The notes beneath the pieces are model-generated. The model had not been told where the DNA came from. It saw only the letters and a program-made list of their open reading frames with translations, and searched no databases. Shown here piece by piece: positions 17,924 through 26,396 of a DNA stretch of 64,000 nucleotides; within the stretch, counting starts at the first letter, position 1, and every line of letters starts with the position of its first letter. The position numbers and the translations under genes are program-made. This DNA is from a bacterium (GTDB lineage: Bacteria > Pseudomonadota > Alphaproteobacteria > SP197). The stretch lies in assembly GCA_028821455.1 (NCBI GenBank), contig JAPPGE010000094.1, positions 1 to 64,000 of the forward strand, read 5' to 3'.

Positions 17924-19456
17924 CTACGATGTGGTGGCATGGTGACCTCCCGTCATGTGCCGGCCAATCACCTGCAGATCCGCATCCGCCGCTGCAACTT
18001 CATGCACAAAGCGGCCTTCAAACATCACGATGATGCGGTCGGAAAGAGCCATCAGCTCGTCGAGGTCCTCGCTGACCATCAGCACGGCGGCCCCACGGTT
18101 TCGAGCGGCCATGATCTGGCTGTGGATTTCGGCCACCGCGCCAACGTCCAAGCCAAAGCAGGGGTTTGAGGCAACGAGCACCTGGACGCCGGCAGACAGC
18201 TCCCGGGCCAGAACCGTGCGCTGAACATTGCCCCCGGACAGCTGCTCGATGGGAACATCAACGTTGGCGGCCTTGATGCGATACCGGGCAACGAGATCAC
18301 GTGCTCGACTCTTCATCCTGTCCCGGCTTAGCACCCACCGCCGCCGACACAGTGGAGGTTGGTCGAAGCCTCTGAACGCGAGGTTCTCGGCCAAGGTCAT
18401 CGATGCCACGCTGGCGGTCCTGAGTGGCTCCTCGGGAAGAAAGAAGACCCCGTGTTCGAGCATCTCGTGCCGCGTTGCGTGATACCGGGCTCCGTGAACC
18501 TCAACAGAACCTGTTGTTGCCTGTCGCTGCCCTGCAAGAACTTCAAGGAGTTCCCTCTGTCCATTGCCGGATACGCCGGCAACTCCGACAATCTCTCCGC
18601 TGCGAACGGTGAGATCCGCACCCTTGACTGCGTCGATTCCCTTGTCGCTGCGGACGACAAGGTCTCGAACCTGTATTCCGGTCCGTCCGGCCGTCTTGTT
18701 CTCTCGTGCCACGACTGTGGGCAGACCCGATTCGCCGACCATGTGATGCGCCAGGTCGTCAGAGGTAAACTCCTGCACCGAACCCCTTGCCACCACCTGG
18801 CCTCGCCTGAGAACGCTCACAACCTCTGCGAACTTGAACACCTCGCGAAGTTTGTGGGTGATAAGAAGGACGCTGAGCTCCCCGCGCTGCGTTCTCTGAC
18901 GCAACATGCCAAAGAGTTCATCGGCCTCTTCCAACGTCAGAACGGACGTGGGTTCATCGAGAATCAAAATGTGATGTCCGAGGAAGAGCTGCTTGAGAAT
19001 CTCGACCTTCTGCTTTTCACCCGCGGCCAACGAACTGACCGGCGCCGAAAGATCGACGGTGAATGGCATGCGCGAACAAAAGTCATCCAGGTCACGGACT
19101 TCACGCCGCCAATCGATGATCCAGGATCCGGTGAACTTCGAGGTGACCAAGTTCTCCGCCACTGTCATGTTGGGGACCAGCGAGAAATGCTGGTGAACCA
19201 TGCCGACACCCCAGTCGTGAGCCTCCTTCGGGCTGCCGATACGCCGTTCGCGAGCGTCGATTTCGATCCGTCCGGCATCCGGCTGAACCAACCCGATGAC
19301 ACACCTGGCCAGCGTGCTCTTGCCGGCGCCATTCTCTCCCAACAACGCATGGAAGCTGCCTGTGGCAAGGTGGAGATCGGCGTCTTTCAGTGCCACCACA
19401 TCACCAAAACGCTTGGAAAGCGCGGAGACTTGGAGTGCGGCTTCGTCACGACCCAT
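17924..19456 (-). CDS. BMP-type ABC importer, ATP-binding protein (two NBDs)
   Basis: A 510-residue ATPase with two fused nucleotide-binding domains, as in nucleoside/simple-sugar importers of the BMP group. First domain: Walker A GENGAGKST, signature SSLAAGEKQK, Walker B ILILDEPTS. Second domain: degenerate Walker A GVSGNGQREL, intact signature LSGGNVQR, and Walker B with Asn in place of Asp-Glu (VASNPCFGLD), as usual for this family. It energises the two permeases encoded upstream (20056-22091). A 599-base gap with a broken VOC gene separates it from them, which is not normal for these operons. Confidence 0.93.
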   Translation of the reverse strand: MGRDEAALQVSALSKRFGDVVALKDADLHLATGSFHALLGENGAGKSTLARCVIGLVQPDAGRIEIDARERRIGSPKEAHDWGVGMVHQHFSLVPNMTVAENLVTSKFTGSWIIDWRREVRDLDDFCSRMPFTVDLSAPVSSLAAGEKQKVEILKQLFLGHHILILDEPTSVLTLEEADELFGMLRQRTQRGELSVLLITHKLREVFKFAEVVSVLRRGQVVARGSVQEFTSDDLAHHMVGESGLPTVVARENKTAGRTGIQVRDLVVRSDKGIDAVKGADLTVRSGEIVGVAGVSGNGQRELLEVLAGQRQATTGSVEVHGARYHATRHEMLEHGVFFLPEEPLRTASVASMTLAENLAFRGFDQPPLCRRRWVLSRDRMKSRARDLVARYRIKAANVDVPIEQLSGGNVQRTVLARELSAGVQVLVASNPCFGLDVGAVAEIHSQIMAARNRGAAVLMVSEDLDELMALSDRIIVMFEGRFVHEVAAADADLQVIGRHMTGGHHATTS

Positions 19457-19529
19457 CAGACAACTCCGGGAATTGCCCGGGGAGGACCGGGGAATCGGAA
19501 TGTCCCACCTTCCGGTTCCCCAACATGCA

Positions 19530-19673
19530 TGATCCGTTCCACTCTATCGTCGCCGGCCGGGGCGTGGTCCGGCACATCGCCAAAGGTTGTGAAAAGCCGC
19601 TAAAGACGGATCGGCAGAACCCGAACGCCTCGCGGCAGTCGCCGTCGAAGTTCAGGTATGTGTTGAGCGTCAT
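19530..19673 (-). pseudogene. frameshifted PhnB/VOC-family fragment
   Basis: The minus strand from ATG 19673 reads MTLNTYLNFDGDCREAFGF, the start of PhnB-like vicinal-oxygen-chelate proteins, for about 30 codons. A one-base shift then continues with FGDVPDHAPAGDDRVERIMH, the next conserved segment of the family. The remainder of the fold is missing. The fragment sits inside the ABC transporter operon, between permease and ATPase genes, so it probably arrived by insertion or marks a rearrangement. Confidence 0.6.
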
Positions 19674-20055
19674 TGACGTTGTCCTTGCGAGGACGCGCCC
19701 GCTGGAAACTACCGGATTCCCCGAGGCTGCAAAAGCCTCCGCACCGAACATCGATGTCCGTTACGTGGTGTCACCCGGCGTCATGGACGGGCGTGTACAG
19801 CGGCCCATGGTGATCGGGGCGGGCCTGCCTGGCCGGGCAACAACCGGTTTGACATGCGGCAGGCTGTTGCGGGCCTCCGTAACGGGGTTGGTCCGCACGA
19901 TGCCGACGTCATCAAGCCGGCCCCAGGCGAGAGTGTTGTCGGTGGCGACCGTCTCCTGTGCCGTAGCGGTCAGTTCAATCTGCCACTCGAAACCAAAGCC
20001 TCCAGGACGAACGAAGGCTCCATCTCGTCTGGCGGTCACGTACTCCGGACAGCGA
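19674..20055 (-). other. 382-base stretch inside the ABC operon without a supported gene
   Basis: No recognisable product on either strand. A 92-codon minus-strand frame exists, but it has no ribosome binding site or family pattern. With the adjacent VOC fragment it makes up the unusual gap in the transporter operon. Confidence 0.35.
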
Positions 20056-20976
20056 TCACCTGAACAACGTCAGTTCGCCGGGCGCACCGCCTATACGGCG
20101 ACCGGGCGAATACTCGAAGAGCATGATTCCCAGCGTCAACAGGTAAGGCGCAGCGTTGAACAGGTGGTAGCCTTCACTGATCCCGATCGACTGAAGCGCC
20201 GGGCCCAAAGCCCCCGCGCCGCCGAACAGCAACGCAGCGTAGATGCATCGCAGCGGATCCCAGCGGGCAAAGATGACCAGCACAACGGCCATGAGGCCCT
20301 GGCCGCTGGACAGGCCCTCGTGCCAGCTTCCAGGATAGAAGAGGGACAGCGAAGCACCGCCCATCCCCGCAAAGAAGCCACCGATGGCCGTCGACAGGGT
20401 GCGCACGGTGTTGATCCGGATACCGAGGGCTGCGGTCGCAGCGCTGCTGTCGCCGACGGCGCGCACGATGAGACCGGGGCGGGTGTTCGCAAAGAACCAC
20501 GCCATTGCCAACGCCAGGGCAATGCCGAACACGAAAAGCGGATTGATTTGCAGGGCTGCCCGGATCTGCGGGACCTCCGTCCACCAGGCCAAATCCACTG
20601 CGGGCAACAAGGGCGCCTGTGGCTGTATGAAGGGCTTTCCCAGAAAGATGCCGAGTCCCGTGCCCAAGATCAGGAGAGCGATACCCACAGCAATGTCGTT
20701 GACGCGCCTGAAGCTGCAGGCAACGCCATGAATCAAGCCCAGGCTGGTTCCCGCGAAACCGGCGGCCATGACGCCGAGCCATGGAGAACCGCTGACATAC
20801 GACACGGCGTATCCGGCCATGGCTCCGGTCACCAGCGTTCCTTCGAGACCGACGTTGATTCGGCCACTCTTCTCCGTCAGGCATTCGCCGAGGCTGATCA
20901 GGAGAAACGGCGTACTCGCCCGGATGGCGCCGGCAAACACGGCCAGAAGGACGCTCAGCCATTCGATGGACATCAT
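20056..20976 (-). CDS. BMP-type ABC importer permease 2
   Basis: A 306-residue integral membrane protein of the branched-chain/nucleoside permease type, with about eight hydrophobic segments. Family motifs include ISLGECLTEKSGRINVGLEG near the N-terminus and RAVGDSSAATAALGI in the cytoplasmic coupling loop. The ATG at 20976 overlaps the stop of the first permease gene (GCATGATG), so the two are co-translated and form a heterodimeric channel. A longer frame starting at 21051 runs back into the upstream gene and is rejected. Confidence 0.9.
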   Translation of the reverse strand: MMSIEWLSVLLAVFAGAIRASTPFLLISLGECLTEKSGRINVGLEGTLVTGAMAGYAVSYVSGSPWLGVMAAGFAGTSLGLIHGVACSFRRVNDIAVGIALLILGTGLGIFLGKPFIQPQAPLLPAVDLAWWTEVPQIRAALQINPLFVFGIALALAMAWFFANTRPGLIVRAVGDSSAATAALGIRINTVRTLSTAIGGFFAGMGGASLSLFYPGSWHEGLSSGQGLMAVVLVIFARWDPLRCIYAALLFGGAGALGPALQSIGISEGYHLFNAAPYLLTLGIMLFEYSPGRRIGGAPGELTLFR

Positions 20977-22091
20977 GCGCGCTCCCGGGATGTCGGACCT
21001 GGCATCATCCATCGGAACAGGGCGCCGGCACGGCCGTAAAGGGTCTCGCACGTCAAGATCGACAGGAACACGATGCCCTGAAGCACGATTGCGGTGGCGT
21101 CGGGCAGATCGTAGACGCGCTGGAGCAGACCGCTGCTGGCCGCGATCCCGCCTGTAAGAATGGCGGCGGCAATCACGGCAAGCGGATTGTGTCTCGCCAG
21201 GAACGCCACCAGAATTCCCATGAAACCGTAGCCGACATGCAGGGCACCACTGGCGCGTCCCTGTACGGCGGCAACTTCAAGCGCCCCCGCCAACCCCGCT
21301 GCGGCGCCTCCGACGAGACAGACAACGATGACCATGCGCCCTACGGGCAGACCCAGCGCCAGCGCGGCACGCGGATTTCCCCCAGCAATCCGCATGGCGA
21401 ATCCCTGTGGTGTGACTCGCATGTACAGCGCTGCGGCCAAGCATGCCAGGCATCCCACAACCAAGCCCCAGTGCATATCGGCGCCGGGAATGTTGCCGAT
21501 CTTGAAGTTCTCGTCGATCGGATGCGTAGAGGGGAAGTTGACGTTGCTCAGGTCACGCAGCGGTCCGTCGACCAGGTGGTCGAAAATCGTAACGGCGAGA
21601 TAAACGAGCAACAGACTCGAAATCGTCTCATTGACGCCCCGGTAACTGCGCATGACACCGCAGAATCCGATCCACAGTCCTCCCACGGTGGCGCCTGCCA
21701 CAAGCAGGGCCGGAGTGCCCACGATCGCCGGTAAGCCGGCAAGATGTATGCCGGCGACGGCGGCGGCGAGACCACCGAGCAGGATCGCGCCTTCACCGCC
21801 AATGATGACAAGGCCGAGACGAGCCGGCAGGGCGACGCAAAGCGCAGCCAGAATCAACGGTGCGGCGCGCGAAAGCGTGTTCTGCCACGAGAACCAACTT
21901 CCGAAAGCGGCCTTGTAGATTGTCGCGAACACCCCGAACGGGTCGACCCCGAGAGACGCCACGAAGGCGCCGAAAATCAGGGCCGAGAGCGAGAGGGCGA
22001 CAGTGGTGACAAACAGTCCGCCGCCGACCGAGAGCGGAACGATGCGCAGAACGGCTGACGCTGCTCGCATTCGACGCGGTAACGACACCAT
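20973..22091 (-). CDS. BMP-type ABC importer permease 1
   Basis: A 372-residue membrane protein, the longer of the two permeases, with about nine hydrophobic segments. Characteristic stretches are SRAAPLILAALCVALPARLG, IGGEGAILLGG and the coupling-loop motif RIAGGNPRAALALGLPV. It lies 18 bases downstream of the binding-protein gene and overlaps the next permease, so it is part of one operon. The substrate is likely a nucleoside-like or related small molecule by family, not shown here. Confidence 0.9.
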   Translation of the reverse strand: MVSLPRRMRAASAVLRIVPLSVGGGLFVTTVALSLSALIFGAFVASLGVDPFGVFATIYKAAFGSWFSWQNTLSRAAPLILAALCVALPARLGLVIIGGEGAILLGGLAAAVAGIHLAGLPAIVGTPALLVAGATVGGLWIGFCGVMRSYRGVNETISSLLLVYLAVTIFDHLVDGPLRDLSNVNFPSTHPIDENFKIGNIPGADMHWGLVVGCLACLAAALYMRVTPQGFAMRIAGGNPRAALALGLPVGRMVIVVCLVGGAAAGLAGALEVAAVQGRASGALHVGYGFMGILVAFLARHNPLAVIAAAILTGGIAASSGLLQRVYDLPDATAIVLQGIVFLSILTCETLYGRAGALFRWMMPGPTSRERA

Positions 22092-22109
22092 CGTCGCGCA
22101 GGCTAGGCA

Positions 22110-23228
22110 TCAGGTGGTGCTGCCGACAATGCCCTCAACCAGCCATTCGGTGAGCTCCAGGGATACATCATCGACCGGCAGCGTCTCGCCTTCCGGGACC
22201 ACGACGTTGCCCTGATTGTCCCGCAACTCGCCAACATAGATTCCCCGTGACCCCGACTTGAGCTCCTCGACCACGGCATCCGCCTCTTGCCGGATATCGT
22301 CGGGGACGGCGTTGCCGTAGGGCGATATCTTGACCATGTCCTGGCCCAGGCCACCGCGCATGTTGTGCTCGTATGGTTCACCCGAAACCACCGCGGAAAT
22401 GAAGCGGTCCACAGGCGTGATCCAGTTCCACTCGGCACCTGTCAGGAACCAGTCCGGCGCCAGGTCGCGCTGGCTCACGTGCATGCCGGTGCAGAACGTC
22501 TGTCTCTTGGCGCAGGTTTCGATAAAGACCTTCGGGATATCGACGTCGCAACCGATCGCCTGAATTCCCTGATCGATCAGACTGTTGGTGGCTTCAGCCT
22601 CGCGCACCGGGTTCGTCCATTCACCGGTGAGCACCAGTTTGGTCGTGATGTCGGGGTTGACGGTTCGGGCGGCGATGGTGAACGAGTTCGCGAACCGCAG
22701 TATCTCGGGTATGGGTTTCGAACCCAGGAAACCGAGTTGGTCGGAAGAGACCATCCTGGCCGCGACAAAACCGGCCGCGTACGCAACCTCGTCGGTATAG
22801 GCGAAGTACGTCGCCACGTTTGGCGGCTGCTCCGGAGTCCAGATACCTCCGCAGTGGAGGAAATGAACGTCGGGATACTCGGCGGCAACTTCGAGGACGT
22901 GCGGATCATAGTAACCCCACGCCGTGGCGACGATCACAGATGCTCCGCTGAGCTCGATCATGCTCTTCATGGCTTTCTGGACCTCGACGCCTTCGGGAAC
23001 CCCCTCTTCCTTCAGGACCGAAACATCCCCTCTCTCGCCGAGGGCGTTCGCGGATTCCAGATGGGACTGCGTGTAGCCGTAGTCGTTCCAGTTGTCCACG
23101 GCCAGGAAACCGACCGTGATCGACTCTTCGGCCAAAACGACGGATTTGATTCCAAATGTCATGACGCCGACGGCGCTGCCGCCCAGACCACGGAGCACGG
23201 TTCGGCGAGTAGGATGATAGGACTTCAT
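22110..23228 (-). CDS. BMP-family (basic membrane protein) substrate-binding protein
   Basis: A 372-residue periplasmic binding protein of the BMP/PnrA family. The N-terminus has a twin-arginine-like signal (RRTVLRGLGGSAVG), followed by the mature fold: VGFLAVDNWNDYGYTQSH, ASVIVATAWGYYDP, HFLHCGGIWTPE and IGCDVDIPKVF. BMP proteins bind nucleosides, betaine-like or other small ligands. The start at 23228 is fixed by GGGAGGT just upstream; a longer frame from 23441 has no signal peptide at its start. It is the first gene of the importer operon. Confidence 0.92.
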   Translation of the reverse strand: MKSYHPTRRTVLRGLGGSAVGVMTFGIKSVVLAEESITVGFLAVDNWNDYGYTQSHLESANALGERGDVSVLKEEGVPEGVEVQKAMKSMIELSGASVIVATAWGYYDPHVLEVAAEYPDVHFLHCGGIWTPEQPPNVATYFAYTDEVAYAAGFVAARMVSSDQLGFLGSKPIPEILRFANSFTIAARTVNPDITTKLVLTGEWTNPVREAEATNSLIDQGIQAIGCDVDIPKVFIETCAKRQTFCTGMHVSQRDLAPDWFLTGAEWNWITPVDRFISAVVSGEPYEHNMRGGLGQDMVKISPYGNAVPDDIRQEADAVVEELKSGSRGIYVGELRDNQGNVVVPEGETLPVDDVSLELTEWLVEGIVGSTT

Positions 23229-23782
23229 CGCGGTACCTCCCAGATTTGGCTCTTCGAACTCTGATGACACCCCAGCGTCGCTCGACGGAGTCATCGGCTC
23301 CGATCGCGTCGCAACTTTGGGGGCGGTTGGATAGACATGATAGTGGGATGAAGCCTGTGCGTCCAACCGTCGACCGAGCACACCGTCCTGGGTCACACCG
23401 TGGACAGGTTGATGGCTGCGATTGAGACGCGGCACCCGCACCTGACGACACAGAAGTGCTGTTGCGTCGAGATCAGCCGGGCGCGGGACAGGGCGGAGCC
23501 GGTCACCGACGATTCGGCGGACCTGAAGGCCCAGCTCCGGGCGGTCACCGGCGAGCGCATCGTCGCGCCAGAAGGGAATGTGGACACCGCTCGGGAGGGG
23601 AGGCCGGGGAGAAGGTCATCGGAGGGGGCAGGGCGTCAACGACTTCTGCTGCACCGACGACATTCTCGACGATCTTGAGATCGTCCTCTCGCGCGAGCCC
23701 CTCGGCACCTATCTCGACGCCGCCCGGAAAGAGGCGGTCCGGCTCCATGTCTGGAACACCCGGAACCGCACCCACTCGCCTT
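23229..23782 (-). other. 554-base gap upstream of the importer operon
   Basis: It contains the presumed promoter of the BMP operon. A plus-strand frame (23578-23820) has protein-like composition (LDAARKEAVRLHVWNT) but no ribosome binding site and no recognised family, and it runs into the end of glpX; it may be a gene remnant at the island edge. Confidence 0.35.
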
Positions 23783-24760
23783 TCAGAAATCTCCATCGTG
23801 TGGCGCATGGTCCGTGGTGATGACGCGCACGGCGCTGGAACTCATGACGAGGGACTGGGTCGTGATCCTGGCGCCGTCATCCTTGACACCTTTCAGCAGC
23901 CAGCCATCAGTCACGCCTGTCGCACAGAACACCACGTCGCCTGACGCCAGTTCGCCGATGGAGAAGATGCGGTCCGGATCCGTGATCCCCATGGCGCGGG
24001 CCCGGTCGCGTTCGCCGTGATCGCGAAAGGCCAGGCGACCCCGGAACTGGCCACCGACACAACGCAGGGCGGCGGCGGCCAGCACGCCTTCCGGAGCACC
24101 GCCGATTCCCAGGTAGATGTCGATCCCGGTCTCCGGCTTGGTCGTGGCAATCACGCCTGCGACATCGCCGTCCTGGATGAGCCGGACGCGCGCACCCGTC
24201 TTCCTCACCTCCCGGATCAGGTCGTCATGACGCGGACGGTTGAGGATCAGGGCGACAAGATCGCCGGTCCTGCGACCCCTCGCCTCGGCGAGGCGCTCAA
24301 TGTTCTCGCCCGCAGACCGGTCGAGTCCGACAACGCCTTCCGGCAGATCCGCCCCCACCGCGATCTTCTCCATGTAGGTGTCCGGGGCATGGAGGAGCCC
24401 TCCGGCACCGGAAAACGCCAGGACAGCCAGCGAATTGGCTCCTCCCGTCGCACAGAGCGTCGTGCCCTCGAGCGGATCAAGGGCGATGTCGATGCGCACA
24501 CCCTTTCCCGTGCCGACCTCCTCGCCGATGTAGAGCATCGGCGCCTCGTCGCGCTCTCCCTCGCCGATCACCACCCGGCCCCGCATGTCGATGCGGTTGA
24601 GAGCGCGTCGCATGGCATCGACAGCCGCCTGGTCTGCGGCCTTTTCGTCGCCGCGTCCGACATGACGGGCAGCGGCGATGGCAGCCGCCTCGCAGACTCG
24701 TGCCGCGTCGAGAACAAGGTGTTCAACGCTCGTCGCGGATGTCGCTCCCGACTGCGTCAT
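23783..24760 (-). CDS. glpX: class II fructose-1,6-bisphosphatase GlpX
   Basis: A 325-residue GlpX-type phosphatase that removes the 1-phosphate of fructose 1,6-bisphosphate in gluconeogenesis. The lithium-sensitive phosphatase motifs are visible: GEGERDEAPML (about 66-76), DPLEGTTLCATGGANS (about 93-108), and GGAPEGVLAAAAL with FRGRL in the C-terminal half. The ATG overlaps the stop of hom (ATGA), so the two are co-translated, as in many alphaproteobacteria. The stop at 23783 marks the island boundary; recJ, which normally follows, is 18 kb further on. Confidence 0.95.
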   Translation of the reverse strand: MTQSGATSATSVEHLVLDAARVCEAAAIAAARHVGRGDEKAADQAAVDAMRRALNRIDMRGRVVIGEGERDEAPMLYIGEEVGTGKGVRIDIALDPLEGTTLCATGGANSLAVLAFSGAGGLLHAPDTYMEKIAVGADLPEGVVGLDRSAGENIERLAEARGRRTGDLVALILNRPRHDDLIREVRKTGARVRLIQDGDVAGVIATTKPETGIDIYLGIGGAPEGVLAAAALRCVGGQFRGRLAFRDHGERDRARAMGITDPDRIFSIGELASGDVVFCATGVTDGWLLKGVKDDGARITTQSLVMSSSAVRVITTDHAPHDGDF

Positions 24761-26046
24761 ACCCGCTCGATGCGGATGGTGACCGGTGGCTCAGTCACCG
24801 TGTCCAGAGCGGCGATGCGATCGCAGGCCCGGCGCATCGACGCCTCCTCCGCTTCATGGGTCGTCATCACCACCGGCACGGTCTCTCCGGGGTCCCGGCC
24901 TCGCTGCAGAAGGCTGCCAAGCGAGATCTGCTCATCGCGCAGAATGGCGGAGATGTCCGCCATGACACCGGGCTGGTCGATCACCATCAGACGCACGTAG
25001 TACTCGCCCTGTCGCTGGTCGATTGTCACCGGCGGATGATGGACCAGTTCGGCACCAGGGGCGGCGAACATGGCGTGACGGACACCCCGGGCGATGTCTG
25101 CAAGGTCGGCGACCACGGCCGTCGCCGTCGGGCCCGCCCCCGCTCCCTGACCGATCAGTGTTGTCACCGGGGCCGCATCACCCTCGATGACGACGGCATT
25201 GAAGACACCATCGATGTGCGCGATCGCGCCATCTTCGGGCACCATCGTGGGATGCACCCGCTGTTCGATGCCGCCGTTGCCAGCCTGGGCGATGGCAAGC
25301 AGCTTGATGCGGTAACCGAATTCGCGGGCGAAGGCGATATCCATCGGCGTGAGGTCGCCTATCCCCTCGACATGAACTCCCGAAAAATCCACCGGTCGAC
25401 GGAACGCAAGGGCGGCAAGGATCGCAAGCTTGTGAGCCGCATCGCCGCCGCCAATGTCGAGGGTGGGATCAAGCTCGGCATAGCCCAGACGCTGCGCCTC
25501 GCCGAGGACGTCGTCGAAAGCCGCGCCGTGTTCGCGCATGGCTGTGAGAATGTAGTTCGATGTGCCGTTGAGGATGCCATGAACACGCCGGACCCGGTTC
25601 GCCGCCAGTCCTTCGCGGAGCGTCTTGATCACCGGGATGCCACCAGCGACCGCCGCCTCGTAGCCGACATGGACGCCGGCATTGTCGGCAGCTGTCGCGA
25701 GCTCCGTTCCGTGAATGGCCAGGAGCGCCTTGTTGGCCGTCACCAGGTGCTTGCCGGCGGCAATGGCGCGCCTGGCAAGATCGAGAGCCACGCCGTCCTC
25801 GCCACCGATGAGTTCGACGACAACTTCGATCTCGGGATCATCCGCGAGATCCCGCGCATCATCGAACCAGCGGCAGTCGCCAAGGTCGAGTCCCCGGTCG
25901 CGACTGCGATCCCTCGCCGACACTCCGGCGATTGCGATCCTGCGGCCGCACCCGGCCTGGATGAGGCCGGCGTTCCTTCGCAGCAGCCCGATCACACCTG
26001 AGCCGACCGTCCCCAGCCCGGCAATTCCGATTCCGAGAGTCGCCAT
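24757..26046 (-). CDS. hom: homoserine dehydrogenase with ACT domain
   Basis: A 429-residue enzyme reducing aspartate semialdehyde to homoserine for threonine and methionine synthesis. The NAD(P)-binding motif GLGTVGSGV is at about 8-16, followed by the family stretch VTANKALLAIHG and GILNGTSNYIL. Residues about 345-425 are an ACT regulatory domain (YYVRLMVIDQPGVMADIS) that senses threonine. The start is placed at 26046 (MATLGIGIAG); it shares a base with the stop of the small lipoprotein gene (TGATG). The gene overlaps glpX by four bases. Confidence 0.96.
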   Translation of the reverse strand: MATLGIGIAGLGTVGSGVIGLLRRNAGLIQAGCGRRIAIAGVSARDRSRDRGLDLGDCRWFDDARDLADDPEIEVVVELIGGEDGVALDLARRAIAAGKHLVTANKALLAIHGTELATAADNAGVHVGYEAAVAGGIPVIKTLREGLAANRVRRVHGILNGTSNYILTAMREHGAAFDDVLGEAQRLGYAELDPTLDIGGGDAAHKLAILAALAFRRPVDFSGVHVEGIGDLTPMDIAFAREFGYRIKLLAIAQAGNGGIEQRVHPTMVPEDGAIAHIDGVFNAVVIEGDAAPVTTLIGQGAGAGPTATAVVADLADIARGVRHAMFAAPGAELVHHPPVTIDQRQGEYYVRLMVIDQPGVMADISAILRDEQISLGSLLQRGRDPGETVPVVMTTHEAEEASMRRACDRIAALDTVTEPPVTIRIERV

Positions 26047-26291
26047 CAGTTCCCGGTTTCCGGGTAGGGCCACGATTCCAGTTCTTGCCGGACCGCTTCC
26101 CTGACCCCGAGAAGCGCGTCAACGGCGCCATCGAACTCCTCCTGGGTCACGGTTTCGGGAGGAGTCTGCGGAACGGACGCCAGACGGGGCCAGGAATCGT
26201 CGCTGCAGCCGGACAGCATCGACAATGCGACGGCAAGCGCCAGGACAACACGTCCCGGCAACATCACGCTTGAGGTGGCCTGATGAGCCAT
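26046..26291 (-). CDS. small lipoprotein, 81 aa
   Basis: The N-terminus has a signal peptide with a lipobox (LSMLSGC, cysteine at about 29), so the mature protein is a short lipid-anchored peptide of about 50 residues. No family is recognised. The stop overlaps the start of hom by one base (TGATG), placing it first in a lipoprotein-hom-glpX operon. Upstream it faces phaC across about 105 bases, which must hold both promoters. Confidence 0.65.
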   Translation of the reverse strand: MAHQATSSVMLPGRVVLALAVALSMLSGCSDDSWPRLASVPQTPPETVTQEEFDGAVDALLGVREAVRQELESWPYPETGN

Positions 26292-26396
26292 TGTATACCC
26301 TGATCTCGCACGGTTGCCGATCGCGCAAAGGTAACCTATCGCGTCCGGGGCGGTCGCTCAACCGGCCTTGAACTCCCGAAAACGGAACCGCAGACG

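Noticed and set aside
19390-21039. A 549-codon plus-strand frame over the ABC genes
   Set aside because: It is opposite the transporter genes and crosses the gap between them. No family match could be seen.
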